This document shows positions 27,389-35,130 of a DNA stretch of 64,000 nucleotides, piece after piece. Each line of letters begins with the position of its first letter. Position 1 is the first letter of the stretch. Origin of the DNA: Clostridiales bacterium (GTDB lineage Bacteria > Bacillota > Clostridia > Lachnospirales > Lachnospiraceae); contig JAHABX010000005.1 in NCBI GenBank assembly GCA_018376135.1, forward strand, positions 62,001 through 126,000. The letters run 5' to 3'. The notes beneath the pieces are model-generated. The model did no database searches. It saw nothing but the letters and a program-made list of their open reading frames with translations, and was not told the DNA's origin. Made by a program: the position numbers and the translations under genes.

Positions 27389-27462
27389 GGCGAGATAGCT
27401 CAGCTGGCTAGAGCACACGGTTCATACCCGTGGTGTCGAGGGTTCGAGTCCCCCTCTCGCTA
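27389..27462 (+). tRNA. tRNA-Met (anticodon CAT, elongator type)
   Basis: A 74-base cloverleaf. Acceptor GGCGAGA pairs with TCTCGCT with a G1-U72 wobble, discriminator A. The anticodon stem CACGG/CCGTG holds TTCATAC. The G1-U72 pair and the lack of the three G-C pairs of initiators favour elongator Met. An Ile-CAT tRNA (lysidine) is less likely but not excluded. CCA is not encoded. Confidence 0.92.
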
Positions 27463-27466
27463 CTTA

Positions 27467-27498
27467 AGCTTCCTAAGCAATTAGGAAGCTGTTTTTTT
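27467..27498 (+). terminator. Terminator of the tRNA-Val/Met transcript
   Basis: AGCTTCCTAA (27467-27476) pairs with TTAGGAAGCT (27481-27490) around GCAA, followed by G and seven T. Confidence 0.95.
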
Positions 27499-27524
27499 AT
27501 ACCTGTGGAGATGAGGGACAGAAC

Positions 27525-28385
27525 ATGAATATTGTTTGGATTGATGGCGGACTTGGAAATCAGATGTTCCAGTATGCATTGGCTTTGAAACTGCAGAGTC
27601 TTGGAAAAGAAGTTAAAATTGATGTTACAAAATATGCAGAGCATCATTCGCACAATGATTTTGAGCTGGACAAGGTATTTCGTATTTCCTGTCCTTTTGC
27701 CGGTGAGGATGAAATTCGCAGACTTGGATATCGAAAAGCAAACCACTGGACTGAGTTTTTGAAGAAAACACCCTTTGGCAAGAAAAGTATCTACAATAAT
27801 GAATCCTATCAGTTTGATGAATCCGTTTTTTTGATGGATGAGCGTTATCTGGAAGGCTACTGGCAATCAGAAAAATATTTTATGAGCATAAGGGATAAAA
27901 TATTGGAGACATATCAGTTCCCGGAATTTGCATCAAAGCAGCAGAAGGAATGGGCAGCTCGAATGCAGAGCGGATATTCCATTAGTGTGCATATCAGAAG
28001 AGGAGATTATCTGAATTATTCTTATCTTCAGAATATCTGTACGTTGGATTATTATAAGAGAGCAATGCAGTATTTCAGAGACAGATATCAGGGTGGAGTG
28101 GAGTTTTATATATTTACGAATGATTTTCCGTGGGCAGAGGAACATTTTTTGGAAAAGGATTGTCATTTTGTAAAAGGAAATACCGGAACGGAAAGCTTCC
28201 GGGATATGCAGCTTATGAGTTTATGCAAACACAATATAATCGCAAACAGTTCTTTCAGCTGGTGGGGAGCCTGGCTGAATCAAAATGCGGATAAGATCGT
28301 AATTGCACCGGAGAAGTGGGTGAATCGGGAAAGTGATGAAAAAATAGATATTATACCAGATACATGGATGAAAGTAAAAGGATAA
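27525..28385 (+). CDS. Alpha-1,2-fucosyltransferase-like glycosyltransferase (GT11)
   Basis: A 286-residue enzyme with the GT11 hallmarks: GGLGNQMFQYALALKL at residues 8-23, SVHIRRGDYL near 155 (the GDP-fucose-binding HxRRGD block) and IIANSSFSWWGAWL near 240. It should transfer fucose, or a related sugar, from a GDP donor to a surface glycan in the cytoplasm. It is separated from the tRNAs by a terminator and is followed closely by ispF. No GDP-fucose synthesis genes are in the window. Its place between tRNAs and housekeeping genes, away from the main glycan locus, is odd and fits an insertion. Confidence 0.93.
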   Translation: MNIVWIDGGLGNQMFQYALALKLQSLGKEVKIDVTKYAEHHSHNDFELDKVFRISCPFAGEDEIRRLGYRKANHWTEFLKKTPFGKKSIYNNESYQFDESVFLMDERYLEGYWQSEKYFMSIRDKILETYQFPEFASKQQKEWAARMQSGYSISVHIRRGDYLNYSYLQNICTLDYYKRAMQYFRDRYQGGVEFYIFTNDFPWAEEHFLEKDCHFVKGNTGTESFRDMQLMSLCKHNIIANSSFSWWGAWLNQNADKIVIAPEKWVNRESDEKIDIIPDTWMKVKG

Positions 28386-28405
28386 AAGATCAGGAGGAGA
28401 TAAGA

Positions 28406-28948
28406 ATGCGCGTTGGTTTAGGTTATGATGTTCATCGCCTGGTAGAAGACAGGGATCTGATCCTTGGCGGTGTAACGATTCCTTATGAAAAAGGATTGTT
28501 GGGACATTCGGATGCAGATGTACTGCTGCATGCGATTATGGATGCATTGCTGGGAGCGGCAGCGCTGGGAGATATTGGACGGCATTTTCCGGATACAGAT
28601 CCGGCATATAAGGGTATTTCCAGTGTGAAGCTTTTGGAGCACGTGGGCGCGCTTCTGGAGCAGGAGAGCTACCAGATCATCAATATTGACGCCACGATCA
28701 TTGCCCAGAGACCCAAGATGGCTCCGCATATTTCCCAGATGGTGAAAAATGTGGCAGAGACACTGAAGATTGCAGAGAGCCAGGTGAATATCAAGGCAAC
28801 CACGGAGGAAGGACTTGGGTTTACCGGAACAGGAGAAGGCATTTCCTCTCAGGCGATCTGCTCGCTGATGCCGATCACTGCTTATATTGAGGAAGATATG
28901 CTTGCAGAAGGAAGACCATGTGAGGGATGCGCAGGATGTCAGAAATAG
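28406..28948 (+). CDS. ispF: 2-C-methyl-D-erythritol 2,4-cyclodiphosphate synthase
   Basis: A 180-residue enzyme of the MEP isoprenoid pathway. N-terminal GLGYDVHRLVEDRDLILGG (metal ligands Asp and His), GHSDADVLLHAIMDALLGAA, GDIGRHFPDTDP and ATTEEGLGFTGTGEGI are all present. The start is ATG 28406 with AGGAGGAG upstream; an earlier ATG inside the fucosyltransferase gene adds 14 residues foreign to the family. The family is usually about 157-160 residues; this one has an extra tail of about 20 residues ending PCEGCAGCQK with three Cys. The end overlaps the GNAT gene by 13 bases. Confidence 0.96.
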   Translation: MRVGLGYDVHRLVEDRDLILGGVTIPYEKGLLGHSDADVLLHAIMDALLGAAALGDIGRHFPDTDPAYKGISSVKLLEHVGALLEQESYQIINIDATIIAQRPKMAPHISQMVKNVAETLKIAESQVNIKATTEEGLGFTGTGEGISSQAICSLMPITAYIEEDMLAEGRPCEGCAGCQK

Positions 28949-29763
28949 TGCCGGTTTCCAGATATCTGACAGAAGAAGAAAAGGGCTTATCCCGTTCCTT
29001 ATATGAGGCGGTCTTTTCAGAGGATACAAAGAAATTCGTGGATTACTATTATCAGTATAAGACAAAGGATAATGAGATACTGGTATTGGAGGAAGAGGGG
29101 CAGATCGTATCTATGCTGCATCTGAATCCTTATATGATGATTGTCAATGGCTATGAAGTGAAGAGCAGCTACATTGTAGCGGTTGCTACTCATAAAGAGT
29201 ATCGGCATCGGGGATATATGAGACTGTTGTTGGAACAGGCGCTGAAGGATATGGCTGGGCGGAAGATGCCGTTTACTTTTTTGATGCCAGCCAGTGAAAG
29301 TATCTATGCACCTTTTGATTTTGTATGGATCTGCCCGTACACAACACTTCCCAGACAGGTGGAGCAGATGGATGCGGAGGGGCAGAATCTTTATCTGGCA
29401 AGTCAGTACCAGCTGTTCTGTAAAAGAGATGCTCGATATATGGAGAATCGGGAAGCAGAGCAAAGAGCAGAAGAGGGAGAGTCACCGGAAGGGAAGATCC
29501 CCCCTTATATGGCAAGAATCACGGATGTGTGCCGGATGCTTTCTATGGTGAACAGTTTTCAGAAGAGAGAGCTGTACCTTCATGTGAAGGATCCGATTAT
29601 TGAAAGCAATGACGGATATTTTTGCTGGGAATCCTCCAGAGAGTACAGCAGAGCGGAAAAGCTGACTGAGATCCCGGAAAGGATCGATATGGAGCTGACG
29701 ATCGGGGAGCTGACTTCTATGATATTTCAGAGTTTTCGGAGTTGTCTGTCAGAATTAGTATAA
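28936..29763 (+). CDS. GNAT-family N-acetyltransferase (Eis-like)
   Basis: A 275-residue protein. The GNAT core lies in the first 130 residues: VAVATHKEYRHRGYMRLLLEQAL is the acetyl-CoA-binding motif A with R-x-x-G-Y, and MPASESIYAPFDF matches the Eis/acetyltransf_9 branch. The C-terminal 100 residues would be the sterol-carrier-like part of this group, but shorter than usual. The start is taken as ATG 28936 with GAGGG about 10 bases upstream; ATG 28927 is an alternative. The substrate is unknown. It overlaps the ispF end, so the pair is co-transcribed. Confidence 0.85.
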   Translation: MSEIVPVSRYLTEEEKGLSRSLYEAVFSEDTKKFVDYYYQYKTKDNEILVLEEEGQIVSMLHLNPYMMIVNGYEVKSSYIVAVATHKEYRHRGYMRLLLEQALKDMAGRKMPFTFLMPASESIYAPFDFVWICPYTTLPRQVEQMDAEGQNLYLASQYQLFCKRDARYMENREAEQRAEEGESPEGKIPPYMARITDVCRMLSMVNSFQKRELYLHVKDPIIESNDGYFCWESSREYSRAEKLTEIPERIDMELTIGELTSMIFQSFRSCLSELV

Positions 29764-29804
29764 ATAAAAAGAAATACATAAGATGTGTATACAGGGAATG
29801 AGAG

Positions 29805-30869
29805 ATGTGTTTGTTTGAAATAAGTAAGTATAGAAAAGAATTGATGGGAATAGCTGCCGCTTGGGTTTTTTTGCGTCATTTTGGTCGTCCAATTTTTGAG
29901 GGCATATGGATTCTGGGAAAAGTTGAGTGGTATACTTATACTACCGGTTTTTTGGGTGTTGAGATATTTATTTTTCTTTCTGGTATGGGGTTAGTATATG
30001 CAATTCATAAAGAGACTTTAAAACAGTTCTATTTGAAAAGATTTTTTAGGGTCTATCCAACATTTTGGATATGGCTTACGGTATCTACATTAGTACGTGA
30101 TGATGTATTATCTTTTAAAGAATACTTATCTAGAATTACTTTTTATGCAAATTGGAAAGTGGATTTATTAGAGTATATGTGGTATGTTCCGGCTATTTTG
30201 ATGCTTTATTTGTGGTTCCCATTCTATTATTCTATTTTCAGGAAACGAAAAAATTCGTTTGGTTTTACTGCTGTTACATTATGTATATACTTTTTACTTA
30301 AAGGATTTTTTTATTATGAAGTACGGGAAGATCTGTTTTTGCTTTTAGATAGAATTCCTATTTTCTTAATAGGAGTTTTTGCAGGACACATGTGTGTTGA
30401 AAAAAAAGATCTTTTGGTAGAAAAATGGAGTTTTTCTAAAATGCAAAAAATATTGAAATATTTGTGTTTGGGAATTGTGATTGCTATTAACTATAGATTA
30501 GTAGGTAAAGAACCAGGTGGATGGCTTCACAGTATACGGAATGCTACAAATACACTAACAGCACTTATTGTTTGCTTGGGAAGCATAAAACTATTTGATA
30601 AGATTTCTTTGAATAAACAGATAGATTTTATTCGTAGAGGATTTGTTTTTCTCGGTACACTCTCATTAGAGTTCTATCTGACACATGAATTGATTTCTTT
30701 TAAAATACAGAGTTATGATCTTTTTAAGTTGCCATGGTATAGAGTGAACACAATATTAGAGGTTGGAAGTTGTTTTATCATATCCTTGATTGGTGCTTGG
30801 GCTTTATCTGTTCTTGTAAAAGTTTTTATGCACTTCTTGACAAAACTACCCAAATTTCATATTCTATAG
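29805..30869 (+). CDS. Membrane acyltransferase family 3 (OafA/WecH-like)
   Basis: A 354-residue protein with about ten membrane helices. The early AAAWVFLRHFGRP carries the conserved R-H, then GFLGVEIFIFLSGMGLVY with the FL-SG motif and YLKRFFRVYPTFWIWL follow, as in acyltransferase family 3. It probably O-acetylates or otherwise acylates a surface glycan at the membrane. The gene is clearly more AT-rich than ispF and cysE on either side, suggesting transfer. The promoter of the following Cys T-box overlaps its last codons. Confidence 0.88.
   Translation: MCLFEISKYRKELMGIAAAWVFLRHFGRPIFEGIWILGKVEWYTYTTGFLGVEIFIFLSGMGLVYAIHKETLKQFYLKRFFRVYPTFWIWLTVSTLVRDDVLSFKEYLSRITFYANWKVDLLEYMWYVPAILMLYLWFPFYYSIFRKRKNSFGFTAVTLCIYFLLKGFFYYEVREDLFLLLDRIPIFLIGVFAGHMCVEKKDLLVEKWSFSKMQKILKYLCLGIVIAINYRLVGKEPGGWLHSIRNATNTLTALIVCLGSIKLFDKISLNKQIDFIRRGFVFLGTLSLEFYLTHELISFKIQSYDLFKLPWYRVNTILEVGSCFIISLIGAWALSVLVKVFMHFLTKLPKFHIL
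30837..30865 (+). promoter_or_regulatory. Sigma-A promoter of the cysE leader
   Basis: TTGACA (30837-30842), 17 bases, TATTCT (30860-30865), inside the end of the acyltransferase gene. Confidence 0.75.
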
Positions 30870-30871
30870 AA

Positions 30872-31117
30872 GAATAGTCAAATGCAGAGAACGGATAGAG
30901 TAATTTTCTACGCACCATCAGAGAGGAACCGTCATCGGCTGTAAGCGGTTCCGGGCAGCAGAAAATGAAAGTGCATCCGGGAGCAGACAGGAGGAAATCC
31001 AGTATTCCTGTACGGACACACACGTTACGTGTTTTGAGTGGAAAGCAATTGCTTTTCAGTAGAGTGGAACCACGGATGCCTTCGTCTCTATATGGAGATG
31101 AGGGCATTTATTTTTTG
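30872..31117 (+). promoter_or_regulatory. T-box riboswitch leader of cysE-cysS (Cys specifier)
   Basis: A full-length T-box leader. The Stem I AG-bulge region GATAGAGTAA is at 30894-30903. The specifier TGC (Cys) is at 30972-30974 in GAAAGTGCATCC. The T-box core TGGAACCACGG is at 31065-31075. The terminator hairpin pairs ATGCCTTCGTCTC (31076-31088) with GAGATGAGGGCAT (31096-31108), followed by a T-run. UGGA fits a tRNA with discriminator U, as tRNA-Cys has. It couples serine acetylation and cysteinyl-tRNA synthesis to uncharged tRNA-Cys. Confidence 0.95.
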
Positions 31118-31127
31118 AGGAGTAATT

Positions 31128-31793
31128 ATGGGACTGGTCAGTTATATCAGGGAAGAGATAGCAGTGATCCGGGAGCGTGACCCTGCAATCAAGTCAAATA
31201 TGGAGGTCTTTCTTTATCCTACATTTCATGCGATCCTGCGGTATCGGCTTGCACATAAGCTGTATGTAAAAAAACATTATTTCTGGGCGCGGTGGGTATC
31301 CCAGCGGGCTGCCAGAAAGACCGGGATTGAGATTCATCCGGGAGCAACCATAGGAAAAGGGCTGTTCATCGATCATGGAACGGGAGTCATCATCGGAGAG
31401 ACGGCGGTTCTTGGGGATAATGTAACTCTTTATCAGGGAGTGACTCTTGGAGGAACCGGAAAGGAGAAAGGCAAGCGTCATCCTACGTTGGAGGATAACG
31501 TGATGGTCAGTGCCGGGGCAAAGATACTGGGATCCTTTACCATTGGAGAGAATTCCAAGATAGGAGCCGGAAGTGTGGTACTTGGTCCGGTGCCTGCCAA
31601 CTGTACCGTGGTGGGCGTCCCCGGGAGAATCGTGAAGAAGGATAATATCCGGATTCCGAGGAATGATCTGGATCAGGTCAACCTGCCTGACCCGGTGCTG
31701 GATGCAATTTCAGAGCTGCAGAGTGAAAATAAAAAATTACAGGAAGAATTGGAAATACTGAAACAGAGAGTAGAAGGAGGAAATGAAAAATGA
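31128..31793 (+). CDS. cysE: Serine O-acetyltransferase
   Basis: A 221-residue enzyme making O-acetylserine from serine and acetyl-CoA, the first step of cysteine synthesis. The left-handed beta-helix repeats run from GIEIHPGATIGKGLFIDHGTG through GSVVLGPVPANCTVVGVPG. The His-rich catalytic region DHGTGVIIGETA and the flexible loop GGTGKEKGKRHP are typical. The C-terminus ends in a leucine-rich heptad stretch (ISELQSENKKLQEELEILKQ) that looks like a coiled coil. GAGGAG lies before the ATG. It overlaps cysS by 4 bases and is controlled by the Cys T-box. Confidence 0.97.
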   Translation: MGLVSYIREEIAVIRERDPAIKSNMEVFLYPTFHAILRYRLAHKLYVKKHYFWARWVSQRAARKTGIEIHPGATIGKGLFIDHGTGVIIGETAVLGDNVTLYQGVTLGGTGKEKGKRHPTLEDNVMVSAGAKILGSFTIGENSKIGAGSVVLGPVPANCTVVGVPGRIVKKDNIRIPRNDLDQVNLPDPVLDAISELQSENKKLQEELEILKQRVEGGNEK

Positions 31794-33199
31794 TTCGTAT
31801 TTACAACACATTATCCAAGAAAAAAGAAGAGTTTATCCCGTTGGAAGAGGGAAAGGTCCGTATGTATGTGTGCGGTCCTACCGTTTATAATTTTATTCAT
31901 ATTGGAAATGCCAGACCGATGATCGTTTTTGATACGGTGCGCCGCTACATGGAGCATAAGGGTTATGAGGTGAATTTTGTATCCAATTTTACAGATGTGG
32001 ATGACAAGATCATCAAAAAAGCAAATGAAGAGGGTGTGAGTGCAGAGGAGATCTCTCAGAGATACATTGCAGAGTGCAAAAAGGACATGGAAGGCATGAA
32101 CATTAAGCCGGCAACAACCCATCCTCTTGCAACCCAGGAGATTGACGGAATGATCGATATGATCTCCACCTTGATTGAAAAGGGATATGCCTATGCAGTG
32201 AACGGTACAGTCTATTTCCGCACCCGCCGGTTCAGTGAATATGGAAAGCTGTCTCACAAGAATCTGGACGATCTGCAGGCAGGCAATCGTTCTCTTCTGG
32301 TATCCGGTGAGGACGAGAAGGAAGATCCGCTGGATTTTGTACTCTGGAAGCCGAAGAAGGAAGGAGAGCCTTATTGGGTATCTCCATGGGGCAATGGACG
32401 GCCGGGCTGGCATATTGAGTGTTCCGTTATGTCCAGAAAATATCTGGGAGAGCAGATCGATATTCATGGAGGCGGAGAGGATCTGGTATTTCCTCATCAT
32501 GAAAACGAGATCGCTCAGAGTGAGGCATGCTGCGGAAAGGTATTTTCCAGATACTGGATGCACAATGCATTTTTAAATATTGATAACCGGAAGATGTCCA
32601 AATCTCTTGGGAATTTCTTCACGGTCCGTGAGATCAGTGAGAAATATGATCTTCAGGTGCTGCGTTTCTTCATGTTGAATGCTCATTACCGCAGTCCGCT
32701 GAACTTCAGTGCGGATCTGATGGAGTCCTCCAAGAATGCGCTGGAGCGTATCCAGACGGCTGTTGACAATCTGAAATTTGTGGCAGAGCATGCAGCTGTA
32801 TCAGAAATGACTGCGGAAGAAGCGGCAAAGGCTGAGGAAGCGAAGAAATACGAAGTGAATTTTGACGAAGCCATGGATGACGACTTTAATACCGCAGATG
32901 CCATTGCGGCTGTGTTTGATCTTGTAAAGTATGCCAATACCCAGGCGGCGGAAGGCAGCAGCAGGGCGTTTGCAGACGCGCTGAGGGAGATGATTCAGGG
33001 ACTCTGCGATATTCTCGGAATCATTACAGAGAAGAAGGAAGAGCTTCTGGACACAGATATTGAGAACCTGATCGCAGAACGTCAGGCAGCAAGAAAAGCA
33101 AAGGATTTTGCAAGAGCAGATGAGATCCGCGGACTTCTGCTGGAGAAAGGGATCATTCTTGAGGATACCCGTGAAGGAGTAAAATGGAAGAGAGCATAA
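31790..33199 (+). CDS. cysS: Cysteinyl-tRNA synthetase
   Basis: A 469-residue class I synthetase. It has CGPTVYNFIHIGNARP with the HIGH-like motif and first zinc Cys, WHIECSVMS (second zinc Cys), GGGEDLVFPHHENEIAQSE (zinc His/Glu) and NRKMSKSLGNFF (KMSKS). The C-terminal anticodon-binding helices have the usual length. The start overlaps cysE by 4 bases and the end overlaps mrnC by 16 bases, so the block is one operon under the T-box. Confidence 0.98.
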   Translation: MIRIYNTLSKKKEEFIPLEEGKVRMYVCGPTVYNFIHIGNARPMIVFDTVRRYMEHKGYEVNFVSNFTDVDDKIIKKANEEGVSAEEISQRYIAECKKDMEGMNIKPATTHPLATQEIDGMIDMISTLIEKGYAYAVNGTVYFRTRRFSEYGKLSHKNLDDLQAGNRSLLVSGEDEKEDPLDFVLWKPKKEGEPYWVSPWGNGRPGWHIECSVMSRKYLGEQIDIHGGGEDLVFPHHENEIAQSEACCGKVFSRYWMHNAFLNIDNRKMSKSLGNFFTVREISEKYDLQVLRFFMLNAHYRSPLNFSADLMESSKNALERIQTAVDNLKFVAEHAAVSEMTAEEAAKAEEAKKYEVNFDEAMDDDFNTADAIAAVFDLVKYANTQAAEGSSRAFADALREMIQGLCDILGIITEKKEELLDTDIENLIAERQAARKAKDFARADEIRGLLLEKGIILEDTREGVKWKRA

Positions 33200-33615
33200 A
33201 ATATCTGAAGGAACAGTTTGGGCTTCCGGATGTGGACATCCGGACCTATTCTCCCCTTGTGCTGGCTTACATTGGAGACGGCATCTATGAGCTGATCGTC
33301 CGGACCATTCTGGTGGGGAAGGGTAACTGTCAGGCAAATACGCTTCACAAGAAAGCCAGCAGCCATGTAAAAGCGTCAGCGCAGGCGGAGATGATTCTTT
33401 CCCTGCAGGTAGATCTGACCGAGGAAGAGATGCAGGTCTACAAGCGCGGACGCAATGCCAAGACGGTCAGCATGGCGAAGCATGCAACCATGCATGATTA
33501 CCGGCATGCAACCGGATTTGAAGCGCTGATGGGGTATCTGTACCTGACGGGACAGATGGAACGGATGATAGATCTGGTAAAAACGGGGATGGAGAGAACA
33601 GGAGGATTGCCGTGA
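33184..33615 (+). CDS. mrnC: Mini-ribonuclease III
   Basis: A 143-residue RNase III catalytic domain without a double-stranded RNA-binding domain. The metal-binding signature is AYIGDGIYELIVR with Asp32, and ATGFEALMGYLYLTG gives the second acid pair. In Bacillus subtilis this enzyme matures 23S rRNA ends. It sits in the conserved order cysS-mrnC-rlmB, overlapping both neighbours (16 and 4 bases). Confidence 0.96.
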   Translation: MEESIKYLKEQFGLPDVDIRTYSPLVLAYIGDGIYELIVRTILVGKGNCQANTLHKKASSHVKASAQAEMILSLQVDLTEEEMQVYKRGRNAKTVSMAKHATMHDYRHATGFEALMGYLYLTGQMERMIDLVKTGMERTGGLP

Positions 33616-34352
33616 GATATGAAGAACTGACCATAGAAGGCCGTAATGCAGTCATGGAAGCATTGAAAGCCGGAAAGACCATAGACAAGCTGTTTGTTCT
33701 GAAGGGCTGTCAGGATGGTCCGGTAAACAGCATTCTGCGGGAAGCCAGAAAGCATGATACTATTGTCAGCTACGTGGCGAAGGAACGACTGGATCAGCTT
33801 TCTGAGACCGGAAAGCATCAGGGTGTGATCGCCTATGCCGCCGCATATGAATATGCGGAAGTAGAGGATATTCTGAAGCTGGCAGAGGAGAAGGGAGAGC
33901 CTCCGTTTGTTTTTCTGCTGGATAATATTGAGGATCCCCATAATCTGGGAGCGATCATCCGTACTGCGAATCTGGCAGGTGCACATGGTGTGATCATTCC
34001 CAAGCGCCGTGCGGTGGGACTGACGGCAACCGTTGCAAAGACATCTGCAGGAGCACTGAATTACACTCCGGTGGCAAAGGTGACGAATCTGGGAGCGACG
34101 ATTGAGGAGCTGAAGGAAAAGGGACTGTGGTTTGTCTGTGCAGATATGGGCGGTACGACCATGTATGATCTGAATCTGAAAGGTCCGATCGGACTGGTAG
34201 TCGGTAATGAAGGGGAAGGTGTCAGCCGTCTGGTAAGGGAAAAATGTGATTATATTGCATCGATTCCGATGAAGGGAGATATTGATTCCCTGAATGCCTC
34301 CGTGGCGGCAGGCGTGCTTGCCTACGAGATCGTGAGACAGAGGATGTGCTGA
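33612..34352 (+). CDS. rlmB: 23S rRNA 2'-O-methyltransferase, RlmB-like (SpoU family)
   Basis: A 246-residue SPOUT methyltransferase. The N-terminal substrate-binding domain begins IEGRNAVMEALKAG. The C-terminal knot has LDNIEDPHNLGAIIRTANLAG, VVGNEGEGVSRLVREKCD and IPMKGDIDSLNASVAAGV, the three SpoU motifs. It methylates a conserved guanosine of 23S rRNA using SAM. It is translationally coupled to mrnC (4-base overlap) and followed at once by sigH. Confidence 0.96.
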   Translation: MRYEELTIEGRNAVMEALKAGKTIDKLFVLKGCQDGPVNSILREARKHDTIVSYVAKERLDQLSETGKHQGVIAYAAAYEYAEVEDILKLAEEKGEPPFVFLLDNIEDPHNLGAIIRTANLAGAHGVIIPKRRAVGLTATVAKTSAGALNYTPVAKVTNLGATIEELKEKGLWFVCADMGGTTMYDLNLKGPIGLVVGNEGEGVSRLVREKCDYIASIPMKGDIDSLNASVAAGVLAYEIVRQRMC

Positions 34353-34353
34353 T

Positions 34354-34932
34354 TTGAGTGGAAACGAGCAGTATCAGAAGCTGACGGATGAAGAGCTGGT
34401 GCGTCGTCTGAAAAGCGGTGAGACCGATGTGATGGAATATCTGCTGGATAAGTATAAGCCGCTTGTGAAACGACAGGCGCGCACCATGTATCTGATCGGC
34501 GGAGAGAATGATGACCTGATACAGGAGGGTATGATCGGGCTGTTTAAGGCAGTGAGCAGCTATCGCCCGGAGGAGGGAGCCTTCTTCGCATTCGCAGAGC
34601 TGTGCGTTACGCGGCAGATGTATACAGCGGTACAGGCGTCGAACCGGATGAAGCATGCGCCCTTGAATTCCTATGTTTCGCTGGATGAAGAGCCGCAGAT
34701 CCTCACAGAGCAGAATCCGGAGAATCTGATCATCGACCGGGAAAATCTGGAGAAACGGTATGAACAGATCCACAGACGACTGACTGATATGGAGAAAGAG
34801 GTTCTGGAACTGTATCTGGAGGGTAAGACCTATGAGCAGATTGCCGGGATGATCGGAAAGAATGAGAAGGCTGTCGATAACACGATCCAGCGTCTGAAAA
34901 AAAAGTTGGATAAAGATGAAAAAAGGTGTTGA
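34354..34932 (+). CDS. sigH: Sigma-70 family factor, SigH-like
   Basis: A 192-residue alternative sigma factor. Region 2 is visible as MEYLLDKYKPLVKRQARTMYLIGGENDDLIQEGMIGLFKAV. Region 4 is ERRLTDMEKEV-like followed by YLEGKTYEQIAGMIGKNEKAVDNTIQRLKKKL. The position after cysS-mrnC-rlmB is the classical place of sigH (spo0H) in Firmicutes, where it directs early sporulation or competence genes; the organism need not sporulate. The start is TTG at 34354, with AGAGGATG upstream. Its stop lies inside the -35 box of the tRNA-Thr promoter. Confidence 0.93.
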   Translation: MSGNEQYQKLTDEELVRRLKSGETDVMEYLLDKYKPLVKRQARTMYLIGGENDDLIQEGMIGLFKAVSSYRPEEGAFFAFAELCVTRQMYTAVQASNRMKHAPLNSYVSLDEEPQILTEQNPENLIIDRENLEKRYEQIHRRLTDMEKEVLELYLEGKTYEQIAGMIGKNEKAVDNTIQRLKKKLDKDEKRC

Positions 34933-34957
34933 CACCAGATGGTGGCTATGCTATTAT
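34929..34957 (+). promoter_or_regulatory. tRNA-Thr promoter
   Basis: TTGACA (34929-34934), 17 bases, TATTAT (34952-34957), overlapping the sigH stop codon. Confidence 0.75.
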
Positions 34958-34988
34958 AATCAGGTCGCGAGCGAGAGCGACACGATAA

Positions 34989-35061
34989 GCTGCTGTGGCT
35001 CAGTCGGTAGAGCGTCGCATTGGTAGTGCGGAGGTCACGGGTCCGATTCCCGTCAGCAGCT
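34989..35061 (+). tRNA. tRNA-Thr (anticodon GGT)
   Basis: A 73-base cloverleaf. Acceptor GCTGCTG pairs with CAGCAGC, discriminator T. The anticodon stem TCGCA/TGCGG holds TTGGTAG with anticodon GGT (reads ACC/ACU). CCA is not encoded. The discriminator matches the UGGA of the thrS T-box. Confidence 0.95.
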
Positions 35062-35066
35062 TTTTG

Positions 35067-35097
35067 AGCGGAGATTCGATAGAATTTCCGCTTTTTT
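35067..35097 (+). terminator. Terminator after tRNA-Thr
   Basis: AGCGGAGATTC (35067-35077) pairs with GAATTTCCGCT (35082-35092) with one G-U, loop GATA, then a run of six T. Confidence 0.93.
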
Positions 35098-35130
35098 CGT
35101 ATATGGAGAATCGGAAAAGGAAAGGGAAAT

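Noticed and set aside
30965..31180. A 71-codon open frame in the Cys T-box leader
   Set aside because: The interval is a structured RNA with specifier, T-box and terminator; the frame is incidental.
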